Shown: positions 1 through 5,343, counted from the first letter of the stretch. The stretch: 5,808 nucleotides of DNA from Nostoc cf. edaphicum LEGE 07299 (GCF_015207245.1 NZ_JADEXF010000275.1:1-5808), one strand, 5' to 3'. Numbers and translations: made by a program. Notes: generated by a model from the letters alone, not told the origin.

Positions 1-175
1 TTTTATACTCATCTCCAGCAATGAGATTGTGTTGATCTAGCCATGTAAATACTTTTATAGATTTAAAAAAATTCACAGCAAAGCTTTTATTATCAAGATG
101 TTTATGGAATTTAATTACAAAAGTTTTATCCTTATTATTATGGCATAAAAATATAGTTACTGACACTGGTTTCAT
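1..175 (-). CDS. N-terminal part of a TIR-domain protein, running off the left edge
   Basis: The minus strand is open from an ATG at 175-173 to the window edge, giving 58 codons; the rest lies outside. An in-frame TAA lies just upstream, so this is the only start. AAAGGA at 187-192, 11 nt before the ATG, can serve as the ribosome binding site. The protein begins MKPVSVTIFLCHNNKDKTFV, which matches the first strand and box 1 of TIR domains (hydrophobic strand, then H-N-x-K-D-K). Residues 40-55 (IKVFTWLDQHNLIAGD) match the second strand and BB loop, usually of the form V-x-W-L-D-x-x-x-L-x-x-G-D. TIR domains of bacterial defence proteins cleave NAD+ or make cyclic ADP-ribose signals, using a glutamate that would lie beyond the edge and cannot be checked here. 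Roughly a quarter of the bases are G or C, lower than in the genes to the right, which fits horizontal acquisition. What follows the TIR domain is unknown. Confidence 0.72.
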   Translation of the reverse strand, partial: MKPVSVTIFLCHNNKDKTFVIKFHKHLDNKSFAVNFFKSIKVFTWLDQHNLIAGDEYK

Positions 176-186
176 GTTTGTATAAT

Positions 187-192
187 TCCTTT
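187..192 (-). promoter_or_regulatory. Ribosome binding site of the TIR gene
   Basis: On the minus strand this reads AAAGGA, 11 nt before the ATG at 175-173. It supports that start, together with the in-frame stop immediately upstream. The rest of 176-352 is very AT-rich. I see no gene and no convincing -35/-10 pair there. Confidence 0.5.
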
Positions 193-352
193 AAGGTGAA
201 GTGGAACTGCTTACTATCTTAGTACAAAGCTACAAATGCACAGAGTAGTATTCGAGAAAATATATCAATTTTACTAAATTTTTAATAACTGACTTTATCC
301 TTTAAAAAAAGAAAAATATGTCTTTAATATGAATGCATTTCTAATCAATAAT

Positions 353-448
353 TTAAAACACTAGGGCAGAAATGGTATTCTCTTTCTGTTGCTCAGTCAC
401 ACTCCAATATCGCTCCAGAACTGCAAGAGAGCGATGACCGCTAATTGA
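353..448 (-). pseudogene. Relic of a tyrosine recombinase (phage-type integrase), C-terminal end only
   Basis: One minus-strand frame reads S-I-S-GHRSLAVLERY-WSVTEQQKENTISALVF and ends at a TAA (353-355). The G-H pair with a tyrosine nine residues after the histidine, inside GHRSLAVLERY, is the spacing between the box II His and the catalytic Tyr in XerD/phage integrases. The V-T-E-x-Q-K tail that follows is also usual in that family. An in-frame TAG lies a few codons upstream and no start codon or ribosome binding site serves this frame. The arginine and His-x-x-Arg parts of the active site are absent, so it cannot be functional. The few residues between the TAG and the SISGH segment do not look like integrase. 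I infer that an integrase gene once lay here and its 5' part was deleted or replaced. Confidence 0.6.
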
Positions 449-552
449 ATAAATGAATACACTACTCCCACTTGCCTAAATGCTGAGGTGGGAGCTTTCA
501 GAAGCCGTAAAATCGGCGAAAGTGTTTTTCCCTGATAGCTGTTGTTGGACAT
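397..552 (-). CDS. Small ORF of 51 codons with a good ribosome binding site; doubtful gene
   Basis: It starts at an ATG (552-550) with GGAG at 561-564, 8 nt upstream, and ends at TGA (397-399). The product begins MSNNSYQGKTLSPILRLLKA and has a hydrophobic stretch near residues 29-45. I do not recognise it. From about base 448 downward it reads the integrase relic in the wrong frame, and its middle runs through the hairpin at 465-494, so the second half is probably fortuitous. The start region may be the surviving 5' end of a broken gene. It lies 31 nt beyond the terminator hairpin of the 79-residue membrane protein gene, so it would need its own promoter; I see no clear one. Confidence 0.25.
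   Translation of the reverse strand: MSNNSYQGKTLSPILRLLKAPTSAFRQVGVVYSFIQLAVIALLQFWSDIGV
465..494. repeat. Inverted repeat (9-bp stem), possible insertion-sequence end
   Basis: CTCCCACTT (465-473) pairs with GAGGTGGGAG (485-494), with one G-T wobble, around an 11-12 nt loop. No T-tract follows on either strand, so it is not a typical terminator. Imperfect hairpins with a C-rich and a G-rich arm are common at the ends of cyanobacterial IS200/IS605-type elements, and this one sits beside an integrase relic. The assignment to such an element is inference from shape only; no transposase is present. Confidence 0.35.
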
Positions 553-582
553 GATAGAATCTCCAAATGAATAGTTACAAAA

Positions 583-611
583 CCTTTGGCTAAGTGAAAG
601 TTAGCCAAAGG
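583..611 (-). terminator. Rho-independent terminator of the 79-residue membrane protein gene
   Basis: CCTTTGGCTAA (583-593) and TTAGCCAAAGG (601-611) form a perfect 11-bp stem with a 7-nt loop. On the minus strand the stem is followed by TTTTG, and the hairpin begins 47 nt after the TAA at 659-661. On the plus strand the following CTATTTATT is a poorer T-tract and there is no plus-strand gene upstream, so I assign it to the minus strand. Confidence 0.75.
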
Positions 612-658
612 CTATTTATTAAATCTGAGCATAAGCTTTAACTAGTAAATCTGTTCTG

Positions 659-898
659 TTAACCCCAAGACTCGAACATCATGGCGATCGCAAATAGACA
701 GACTAGGAAAATCGCTATCCTCGCAACCCATGACCGTAGACTTGCCGATAAAAGCATCCCAACGATCGCATTTGCCCCAAAAGTGTGAGACACAACAAAG
801 GCTATTCCCAGCCCCAGCAGCGCCAGCAGAAAATATTTGAGTCCGATACAAAACCACTTGAACAACAGATTATCGTTATCTTTGAGACTGGGTTTCAT
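659..898 (-). CDS. Small two-helix membrane protein, 79 residues, function unknown
   Basis: The product begins MKPSLKDNDN and ends MMFESWG. Two hydrophobic segments are visible, about residues 13-34 (LKYFLLALLGLGIAFVV core) and about 55-74 (VARIAIFLVCLFAIAMM core), linked by a short region with S-H-T-F-G-A-N. This suggests an inner-membrane protein with two spanning helices and no signal peptide cleavage site. The ATG at 898-896 is chosen because CAGGA (907-911) lies 8 nt upstream. The frame stays open to a GTG at 997, but that extension has no membrane or domain character. A HIP1 site (684-691) lies inside the gene. It is a single-gene unit, divergent from the NB-ARC gene and closed by the hairpin at 583-611. 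I do not recognise the family. A small membrane protein beside a TIR gene could be a defence partner, but nothing in the sequence shows this. Confidence 0.65.
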   Translation of the reverse strand: MKPSLKDNDNLLFKWFCIGLKYFLLALLGLGIAFVVSHTFGANAIVGMLLSASLRSWVARIAIFLVCLFAIAMMFESWG

Positions 899-906
899 AG
901 TTTTTT

Positions 907-911
907 TCCTG
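907..911 (-). promoter_or_regulatory. Ribosome binding site that fixes the start of the 79-residue protein
   Basis: The minus strand reads CAGGA followed by AAAAAACT and the ATG at 898, an 8-nt spacer. The alternative GTG start at 997 has no comparable site, so the shorter protein is preferred. Confidence 0.6.
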
Positions 912-1129
912 TTTTGAAAGTTGAATCTAGGTAGCAGTTTGCGCTCCCCCGACCACACTAAGGAAACAGCGAATCTCCACAGTTTTGCTCCCACCAAGTC
1001 AAGATAGACAAAAGTCCTACTCCTGAGTGGAGTGGGAATACCAACAAAGGTGGTTTTGATATTTGCGGCTCATGAAAAATTAAGCTCTTTGATGAATTAC
1101 CAGGGCAATCTAGATATCAAAAATTAGGC

Positions 1130-1175
1130 GTTCAATGCGCGTAATCGCACAGAACGCGCACTACGCGCATTGAAC
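1130..1175. repeat. Perfect 14-bp inverted repeat with 18-nt loop
   Basis: GTTCAATGCGCGTA (1130-1143) is exactly complementary to TACGCGCATTGAAC (1162-1175). The GC-rich core GCGCGTA stands out in an AT-rich intergenic region. It could be a dispersed REP-like cyanobacterial repeat, the body of a small RNA, or a terminator for minus-strand transcription (TTTTT appears six nt past the stem on that strand). I cannot decide between these from the window. Confidence 0.65.
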
Positions 1176-1190
1176 TCTCGAAATCCCTAC

Positions 1191-1215
1191 AGGCAATTTG
1201 TATACTTGCCTTTTT
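1191..1215 (+). terminator. Terminator-like hairpin with no upstream plus-strand gene
   Basis: AGGCAA (1191-1196) pairs with TTGCCT (1206-1211) around a 9-nt loop, and the final T starts a run of five T (1211-1215). The stem is short, so this is a moderate candidate. It lies 15 nt after the 14-bp inverted repeat. Both may belong to one short untranslated transcript, since no protein gene precedes it on this strand. Confidence 0.4.
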
Positions 1216-1323
1216 CAGAATTTGCAGTTCCAGTCTTTGCCTTTATGTCTTACTCACTAAGTTTCTTTAATTCACCCGTAACCTTACTAAGTCACCGTGG
1301 TTTCTACTGTTAAACTCACTATA

Positions 1324-1342
1324 AAGTAACTAAGTTACTTAG
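1324..1342. promoter_or_regulatory. Overlapping palindromes, candidate operator
   Basis: AAGTAAC-TAA-GTTACTT (1324-1340) is a perfect 7-bp inverted repeat with a 3-nt centre. CTAAG-TTA-CTTAG (1330-1342) is a second, overlapping one. The motif ACTAAGT inside it also occurs at 1256-1262 and 1286-1292. The position, about 190 bp before the NB-ARC gene and 430 bp before the divergent membrane protein gene, would suit a regulator-binding site. The binding protein is unknown. Confidence 0.35.
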
Positions 1343-1439
1343 GTCAAGATAAACTTTAGAGAAAATTATCTAAATAGCATAAGATACTATAAAAATGCCT
1401 GAAATATCTAGCTAAAGAGGGAAAAGGAAATTAGAAAAA

Positions 1440-1453
1440 CTGTCCCCTGTCCC
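1440..1453 (+). repeat. Tandem pair of CTGTCCC heptamers
   Basis: Two adjacent copies of CTGTCCC are followed by CTTCG. Short tandemly repeated heptamers of this kind are scattered through intergenic DNA of heterocyst-forming cyanobacteria. Two copies are a minimal array, so this is mainly a taxonomic hint. Confidence 0.35.
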
Positions 1454-1491
1454 CTTCGTCAATGAATGCTCACTTTTTGCAGGAACCTTGA

Positions 1492-1504
1492 CTCACATAG
1501 TGAG
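1492..1504. promoter_or_regulatory. CTCAC-ATA-GTGAG palindrome before the NB-ARC gene
   Basis: A perfect 5-bp inverted repeat with a 3-nt centre ends 28 nt before the GTG at 1533. A TTGACT (1488-1493) overlaps its left arm, so a protein bound here could block or guide transcription into the gene. No -10 element at normal spacing is visible, so the promoter reading is weak. Confidence 0.25.
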
Positions 1505-1532
1505 ATAACATTGGTGTGTAGTCTGTCTTTGT

Positions 1533-4500
1533 GTGAGTATGAGTGTCATTCCCGAAAACATTCTTTTGGCTTTAGCCGAAAAACGGTGCTTGTCTAACAG
1601 CGAGATCGAGGTGTTTTTACACGCTGTTCATGGACAATCGCCAAATGCGATCGCGAAAAAATTGGCAATCAGTGCCGAAGCAGTACGCAAAAGATTAAGC
1701 GAAGTTTACAAAAAATTTAATGTTACTGGTAGCGGACCAGGTAAACTCACTAAGTTACAGCAAGTTATAGAATCTGAGTATCAAGCATCTTCAGACAATG
1801 AGAAATCCATTGCCCAAAACCGCCAAGATTGGGGTCAAGCGCCTGGTATCTGCTTTTTTCGGGGACGCATAGCAGAATTGTCTCAGCTAACGCAGTGGCT
1901 GATCGAGGATAATTGCCAACTAGTAGCAATATTGGGAATGGGGGGAATCGGCAAAACTGCTTTATCTGTGAAATTGGCAAAGGAAGTTCAGGAAAATTTT
2001 GAGTACTTGATTTGGCGAAGTCTCCGCAATGCGCCACCCGTTGCAGAGATGTTAGCGAATTTGATTAGATTTTTATCTGATGACAAAGAAACAGATTTGC
2101 CAGAAACAGTAGATGCGAGAGTAACGCTGCTGATTCATTATTTACGAGAGCATCGTTGTCTTGTGGTATTTGATAATACAGAGACAATTTTACAAGAAGG
2201 CGATCGCGCCGGACAATATAGACAAGAATACGAAGATTATGGTCAACTACTTAGTCGAGTAGGGGAAGAACCGCATCAAAGCTGCTTAGTGCTGACATCT
2301 CGTGAAAAACCAAAAGAATTTGCTTCTTTAGAAGGAGAAGCATCACCAGTCAGAACATTATCGTTAATTGGCTTAGGAGAAACGGAAGGGCAAGAAATTC
2401 TCCAAGATAAAGGGTTATTTGGCTCACAACAAGAATGGACCAAGCTAGTTGAGAAGTATTCCGGCAATCCTTTAGCGTTAAAGCTAGTTTCTGAGCCAAT
2501 TCGAGAGTTATTTGGTGGTGATATCGCTGCTTTTCTGGCTGAAGGAGAGATAATTTTTGGTGACACCCGGAATTTACTAGACCAGCAATTTGAGCGCTTG
2601 TCAGAGATCGAAAAAGAAATAATTTATTGGTTAGCAATCAAGCGCGAGTTAGTTTCTCTAGATGAATTGCTAAATGATATTGTGCGTCCCTTGACTAAAA
2701 GGGAAGTGATGGAAGCGCTAGAATCTCTACGGAGGCGATCGCTAATTGAACAAAGAACAGCACTTTTCACCCTCCAGTCTGTGGTAATGGAATACATAAC
2801 CGACCAACTTATTGAACAAGTTTGTCATGAAATTACCACTAATAATATTAGACTATTTATGAGCCATGCTTTAATGGCAGCTACGGCCAAAGATTATATT
2901 AGAAACACTCAGATTACCCTGATTATTAAACCAATAATAGATAGATTATTAACTATTTTTAGATATGCTAAAAATATTGAACATCATCTATATCAAATTT
3001 TATTGTCCCTGCGACAAACTCCCCAAACAGCAGGATATGCAGGTGGAAATCTATTAAATATTCTTTGTCAACTACAAACTGATTTTAGCGACTATGACTT
3101 TTCAAATCTGACTATTTGGCAAGCATATTTACAAAGTGTGAATTTGCATCGGGTGAATTTTGCCAATGCTGATTTAGCTAAATGCGTTTTTGCAGAAACA
3201 TTAGTTAGTATTTCGTCAGTTGCATTTAGCCCGAATGGAAAACTTTTGGCTACGGGTGATGCTGATGGCAAGACTTACTTGTGGCAAGTTGATGATGGAA
3301 AGCTACTTTTTACCTGTGTTGGACATAGCAGCTGGGTAAAATCAGTTGCTTTCAGTCCCGATGGTCAAACTTTAGCTAGTGGCAGTGATGACCAAACAGT
3401 GAAATTATGGGATGTTCATGATGGTAAATGCCTCAAAACCCTGCACGGACATAGCAATTGGGTTAGGTCAGTTGCCTTTAGTCCCGATGGTCAAACGTTG
3501 GCTAGTGGCAGTGAAGACCAAACAGTAAAGTTATGGAATGTCCACATCGGCAAATGTCTGATAACTTTGCAGGAAAATACCAATCGAATTATGTCAGTTG
3601 CCTTCAGTCCCGATGGTGAAATTTTAGCTACTGGCAGTGAAAAGCAAACAGTGAAGTTATGGGATGTTGGTGATGGTAAATGCCTGAAAATTTTGCAGGG
3701 ACATAGCAGTTGGGTAAGGTCAGTTGCTTTTAGTCCCGATGGTGAAATTTTAGCTACTGGCAGTGACGACCAAACGGTGAAATTATGGGATCTTCGTGAT
3801 GGTAAATGTCTGAAAACCTTGCAGGGACATAGCAATCGCGTCTGGTCGGTTGCCTTTAGTCCCGATGGTCAAACTTTAGCTAGCGGTGGTGACGACCAAA
3901 CCGTGAAATTATGGGATTTTCGTGATGGTAAATGTCTGAAAACCTTCCAGGGGCATACCAATCGGGTAAGGTCAGTTGCTTTCAGTCCCGATGGTCAAAC
4001 TTTAGCTAGTGGTAGTGAAAACCAAACAGTGAAGTTATGGAATGTCCAGGATGGTAAGTCCTTGACAACCTTGCAGGGGCATAGCAATCGGATAAGGTCA
4101 GTTGCCTTCAGTTCCGATGGTCAAATTTTAGCTAGTGGCAGTGAAAAGCAAACAGTGAAATTATGGGATGTCCGTAACGATAAGTTTCTCAAAATTTTGG
4201 AAGGGCATAATAGTTGGGTACGGTCAATTGCCTTCAGTCCTGATGGTCAAGTTTTAGCTAGTGGCAGTGAAAAGCAAACAATTAAATTATGGAATGTTCA
4301 GACGGGACAATGCATCAAAAAATTGCAGGAACATACCAATAGAATTAGGTCAGTTGCTTTTAGTCCTAATGGTCAAATTTTAGCTAGCGGCAGTGACGAC
4401 CAAACGGTGAAATTATGGGATGTCTACACCGGAAAATGTCTCCAAACCTTGAAAGGGCATACCAGTTGGGTAAGATCGGTTGCCTTTAGTCCCGATGGTC

Positions 4501-5066
4501 AAACTTTAGCTAGTGGCAGTGAAAACCAAAGAGTGAGGTTATGGGATATTTATACAGGGAAATGTCTCCAAATTTTGGAGGGGCATAGCAATCGGATTAG
4601 GTCAGTTACTTTTAGCCCAGATGGTCAGACTTTAGCTAGTGGCAGTGATGACCAAACCGTGAAGTTATGGGATGTTTTCATGGGCAAGTGCTTCACAACC
4701 TTGCAAGAACATACTAATCGAGTTTGGTCAGTTGCCTTTAGTCCCGATGGTCAGACTTTAGCTACTGCCAGTGAAGACCAAACGATAAAATTATGGGATG
4801 TCTATAATGGCAAGTGCCTGAAAACTTTGCAGGGGGCTAATTGGGTAAAGTCAGTTGCCTTTAGTCCCGATGGGCAAACCCTGATTTGTGGTAGCCAAGA
4901 TGAGACAATTAAGCTTTGGGATGTATCGACGGGTGATTGCCTAAGAATACTGCGATCGCCACGACCCTACGAAAAAATGAATATTACCGGGGTTACAGGG
5001 TTAACCGCAGCGCAGTTAGTGACGCTAAAAGCTTTAGGGGCAGTGGAAAATGGAGAGCAAAAATAA
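1533..5066 (+). CDS. STAND/NLR-like protein: HTH, NB-ARC ATPase, 14 WD40 repeats
   Basis: The 1177-residue product has these parts. Residues 20-66 form a LuxR-like HTH ([10 protein letters not shown], then [16 protein letters not shown]). Residues 105-345 form an NB-ARC NTPase: F-x-GR-x-x-EL at 109-116, Walker A GMGGIGKT at 135-142, Walker B LVVFDN at 210-215, LTSRE at 254-258 and GNPLAL at 311-316. A winged-helix-like segment (350-425) ends [13 protein letters not shown]. Residues 516-555 form about eight pentapeptide units, 560-1140 are 14 WD40 repeats, and the tail contains [14 protein letters not shown] proteins use nucleotide exchange and oligomerisation as a switch, with the repeats sensing a ligand or partner. 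No TIR, caspase, CHAT, protease or nuclease domain is visible, so output may go through the HTH, either by DNA binding as in MalT or by recruiting a partner. It is probably cytoplasmic. The start may be GTG 1533 or ATG 1539; neither has a clear ribosome binding site, and an in-frame TAA lies at 1506. It is monocistronic, with a terminator at its stop. Confidence 0.93.
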   Translation: MSMSVIPENILLALAEKRCLSNSEIEVFLHAVHGQSPNAIAKKLAISAEAVRKRLSEVYKKFNVTGSGPGKLTKLQQVIESEYQASSDNEKSIAQNRQDWGQAPGICFFRGRIAELSQLTQWLIEDNCQLVAILGMGGIGKTALSVKLAKEVQENFEYLIWRSLRNAPPVAEMLANLIRFLSDDKETDLPETVDARVTLLIHYLREHRCLVVFDNTETILQEGDRAGQYRQEYEDYGQLLSRVGEEPHQSCLVLTSREKPKEFASLEGEASPVRTLSLIGLGETEGQEILQDKGLFGSQQEWTKLVEKYSGNPLALKLVSEPIRELFGGDIAAFLAEGEIIFGDTRNLLDQQFERLSEIEKEIIYWLAIKRELVSLDELLNDIVRPLTKREVMEALESLRRRSLIEQRTALFTLQSVVMEYITDQLIEQVCHEITTNNIRLFMSHALMAATAKDYIRNTQITLIIKPIIDRLLTIFRYAKNIEHHLYQILLSLRQTPQTAGYAGGNLLNILCQLQTDFSDYDFSNLTIWQAYLQSVNLHRVNFANADLAKCVFAETLVSISSVAFSPNGKLLATGDADGKTYLWQVDDGKLLFTCVGHSSWVKSVAFSPDGQTLASGSDDQTVKLWDVHDGKCLKTLHGHSNWVRSVAFSPDGQTLASGSEDQTVKLWNVHIGKCLITLQENTNRIMSVAFSPDGEILATGSEKQTVKLWDVGDGKCLKILQGHSSWVRSVAFSPDGEILATGSDDQTVKLWDLRDGKCLKTLQGHSNRVWSVAFSPDGQTLASGGDDQTVKLWDFRDGKCLKTFQGHTNRVRSVAFSPDGQTLASGSENQTVKLWNVQDGKSLTTLQGHSNRIRSVAFSSDGQILASGSEKQTVKLWDVRNDKFLKILEGHNSWVRSIAFSPDGQVLASGSEKQTIKLWNVQTGQCIKKLQEHTNRIRSVAFSPNGQILASGSDDQTVKLWDVYTGKCLQTLKGHTSWVRSVAFSPDGQTLASGSENQRVRLWDIYTGKCLQILEGHSNRIRSVTFSPDGQTLASGSDDQTVKLWDVFMGKCFTTLQEHTNRVWSVAFSPDGQTLATASEDQTIKLWDVYNGKCLKTLQGANWVKSVAFSPDGQTLICGSQDETIKLWDVSTGDCLRILRSPRPYEKMNITGVTGLTAAQLVTLKALGAVENGEQK
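3210..4952 (+). repeat. Array of 14 tandem WD40-coding repeats (126-bp unit)
   Basis: Units start at 3210, 3336, 3462, 3588, 3714, 3840, 3966, 4092, 4218, 4344, 4470, 4596, 4722 and 4845. Each encodes 42 residues, except unit 13, which encodes 41. The core is [15 protein letters not shown], then Q-T-V-K-L-W-D. Fourteen repeats would fit two seven-bladed propellers. Nucleotide identity between units is high (TCCCGATGGTCAAACTTTAG recurs), which points to recent unit duplication or gene conversion. Variation is concentrated at unit positions 2, 18-19, 28-29, 34, 37 and 40-42. The first and last units are the most divergent. Confidence 0.92.
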
Positions 5067-5115
5067 AAGGTAAAAGAATGAATTTTGCCTTTTCCTTCAT
5101 CCCTTTACCTTTTTT
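5065..5115. terminator. Bidirectional terminator between convergent genes
   Basis: AAAAGGTAAA (5065-5074) pairs with TTTACCTTTT (5104-5113), and inside it ATGAA (5078-5082) pairs with TTCAT (5096-5100) across a 3x3 internal loop. A T-run (5110-5115) ends the plus-strand side, and the minus strand continues TTTTATTTTTG past the stem. The hairpin begins inside the TAA stop of the NB-ARC gene and lies just beyond the stop of the 67-residue gene, so it can close both units. Confidence 0.7.
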
Positions 5116-5128
5116 ATGTACCTGATGC

Positions 5129-5332
5129 TTATTTCATGTTAGCCCTTGCATCCTTAACTGCGGCAAAGAAAAATAATCCTGTGAGTGGAATGCTCAATAC
5201 CAGGATAATTGCCGTGGCTGTGAAACCAAAATCTGGTTGTCCGTAACCGAGTTCAAAAATCGAACCGACGGCTGCGATCGCACTTACACAAGAACCACCC
5301 AGAAATAAACTGCTTTTTGGAGTTAAATACAC
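5129..5332 (-). CDS. Small two-helix membrane protein, 67 residues, downstream of def
   Basis: The product begins MYLTPKSSLFLGGSCVSAIA and ends DARANMK. Two hydrophobic segments, about residues 9-27 and 38-59 (ATAIILVLSIPLTGLFFFAA core), flank a short polar loop with G-Y-G-Q-P-D-F-G, so two membrane spans are likely. The start is a GTG (5332-5330). On the minus strand a run of six G (5338-5343) lies 5 nt upstream and overlaps the last base of the def stop codon, so translation is probably coupled to def. Only 10 bp separate the two genes. The gene contains a HIP1 site (5274-5281). I do not recognise a named family; its position suggests a conserved cyanobacterial small protein co-transcribed with def. 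No function can be assigned. Confidence 0.72.
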   Translation of the reverse strand: MYLTPKSSLFLGGSCVSAIAAVGSIFELGYGQPDFGFTATAIILVLSIPLTGLFFFAAVKDARANMK

Positions 5333-5337
5333 TACTG

Positions 5338-5343
5338 CCCCCC
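5338..5343 (-). promoter_or_regulatory. Ribosome binding site overlapping the def stop codon
   Basis: The minus strand reads TAGGGGGG: the TAG stop of def runs straight into a G-run that ends 5 nt before the GTG start of the 67-residue protein. It supports that unusual GTG start and implies that the ribosome finishing def initiates the next gene. Confidence 0.55.

Larger units (their letters stand above)
899..1532. other. Intergenic region between divergent genes (634 bp)
   Basis: I found no convincing gene here. It holds a 14-bp perfect inverted repeat (1130-1175), a terminator-like hairpin on the plus strand (1191-1215), three ACTAAGT motifs (1256, 1286, 1329), overlapping palindromes (1324-1342), a tandem pair of CTGTCCC heptamers (1440-1453) and a palindrome 28 nt before the NB-ARC gene (1492-1504). 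TATAAA hexamers at 1320-1325 and 1388-1393 might be -10 elements for the NB-ARC gene, but neither has a good -35 partner. A TTGACT at 1488-1493 has no -10 at usable spacing. Confidence 0.7.

Noticed and set aside
642..857. 71-codon minus-strand ORF overlapping the small membrane protein gene
   Set aside because: It is in another frame of the 659-898 gene, which has a clear ribosome binding site and membrane helices; this frame has neither and is Cys-rich and patternless.
899..997. N-terminal extension of the 79-residue protein to a GTG at 997
   Set aside because: The CAGGA at 907-911 places the start at the ATG at 898; the extension shows no domain character.
1326..1338. NtcA-type site GTA-N8-TAC
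   Set aside because: The palindrome reads GTA-N7-TAC, one base short of the required spacing, so it is not a consensus NtcA box.
1488..1516. Sigma-70 promoter from TTGACT at 1488-1493
   Set aside because: No acceptable -10 hexamer lies 16-18 nt downstream; 17-nt spacing gives TTGGTG.
1765..2637. Antisense ORFs inside the NB-ARC region (1765-2037, 2276-2566, 2350-2637)
   Set aside because: They lie opposite a well-supported coding frame with Walker and GNPLAL motifs and show no motifs or start signals of their own.
3491..3835. Antisense repetitive ORF inside the WD40 array
   Set aside because: It is the complement of the WD40 repeats; its repetition only mirrors the sense-strand units.
3210..4952. 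CRISPR-like or DNA minisatellite array
   Set aside because: The 126-bp units keep the reading frame and encode WD40 blades; there are no short repeats separated by unique spacers.
4937..5125. 62-codon plus-strand ORF at the end of the NB-ARC gene
   Set aside because: It overlaps the conserved tail in another frame and runs through the terminator hairpin.
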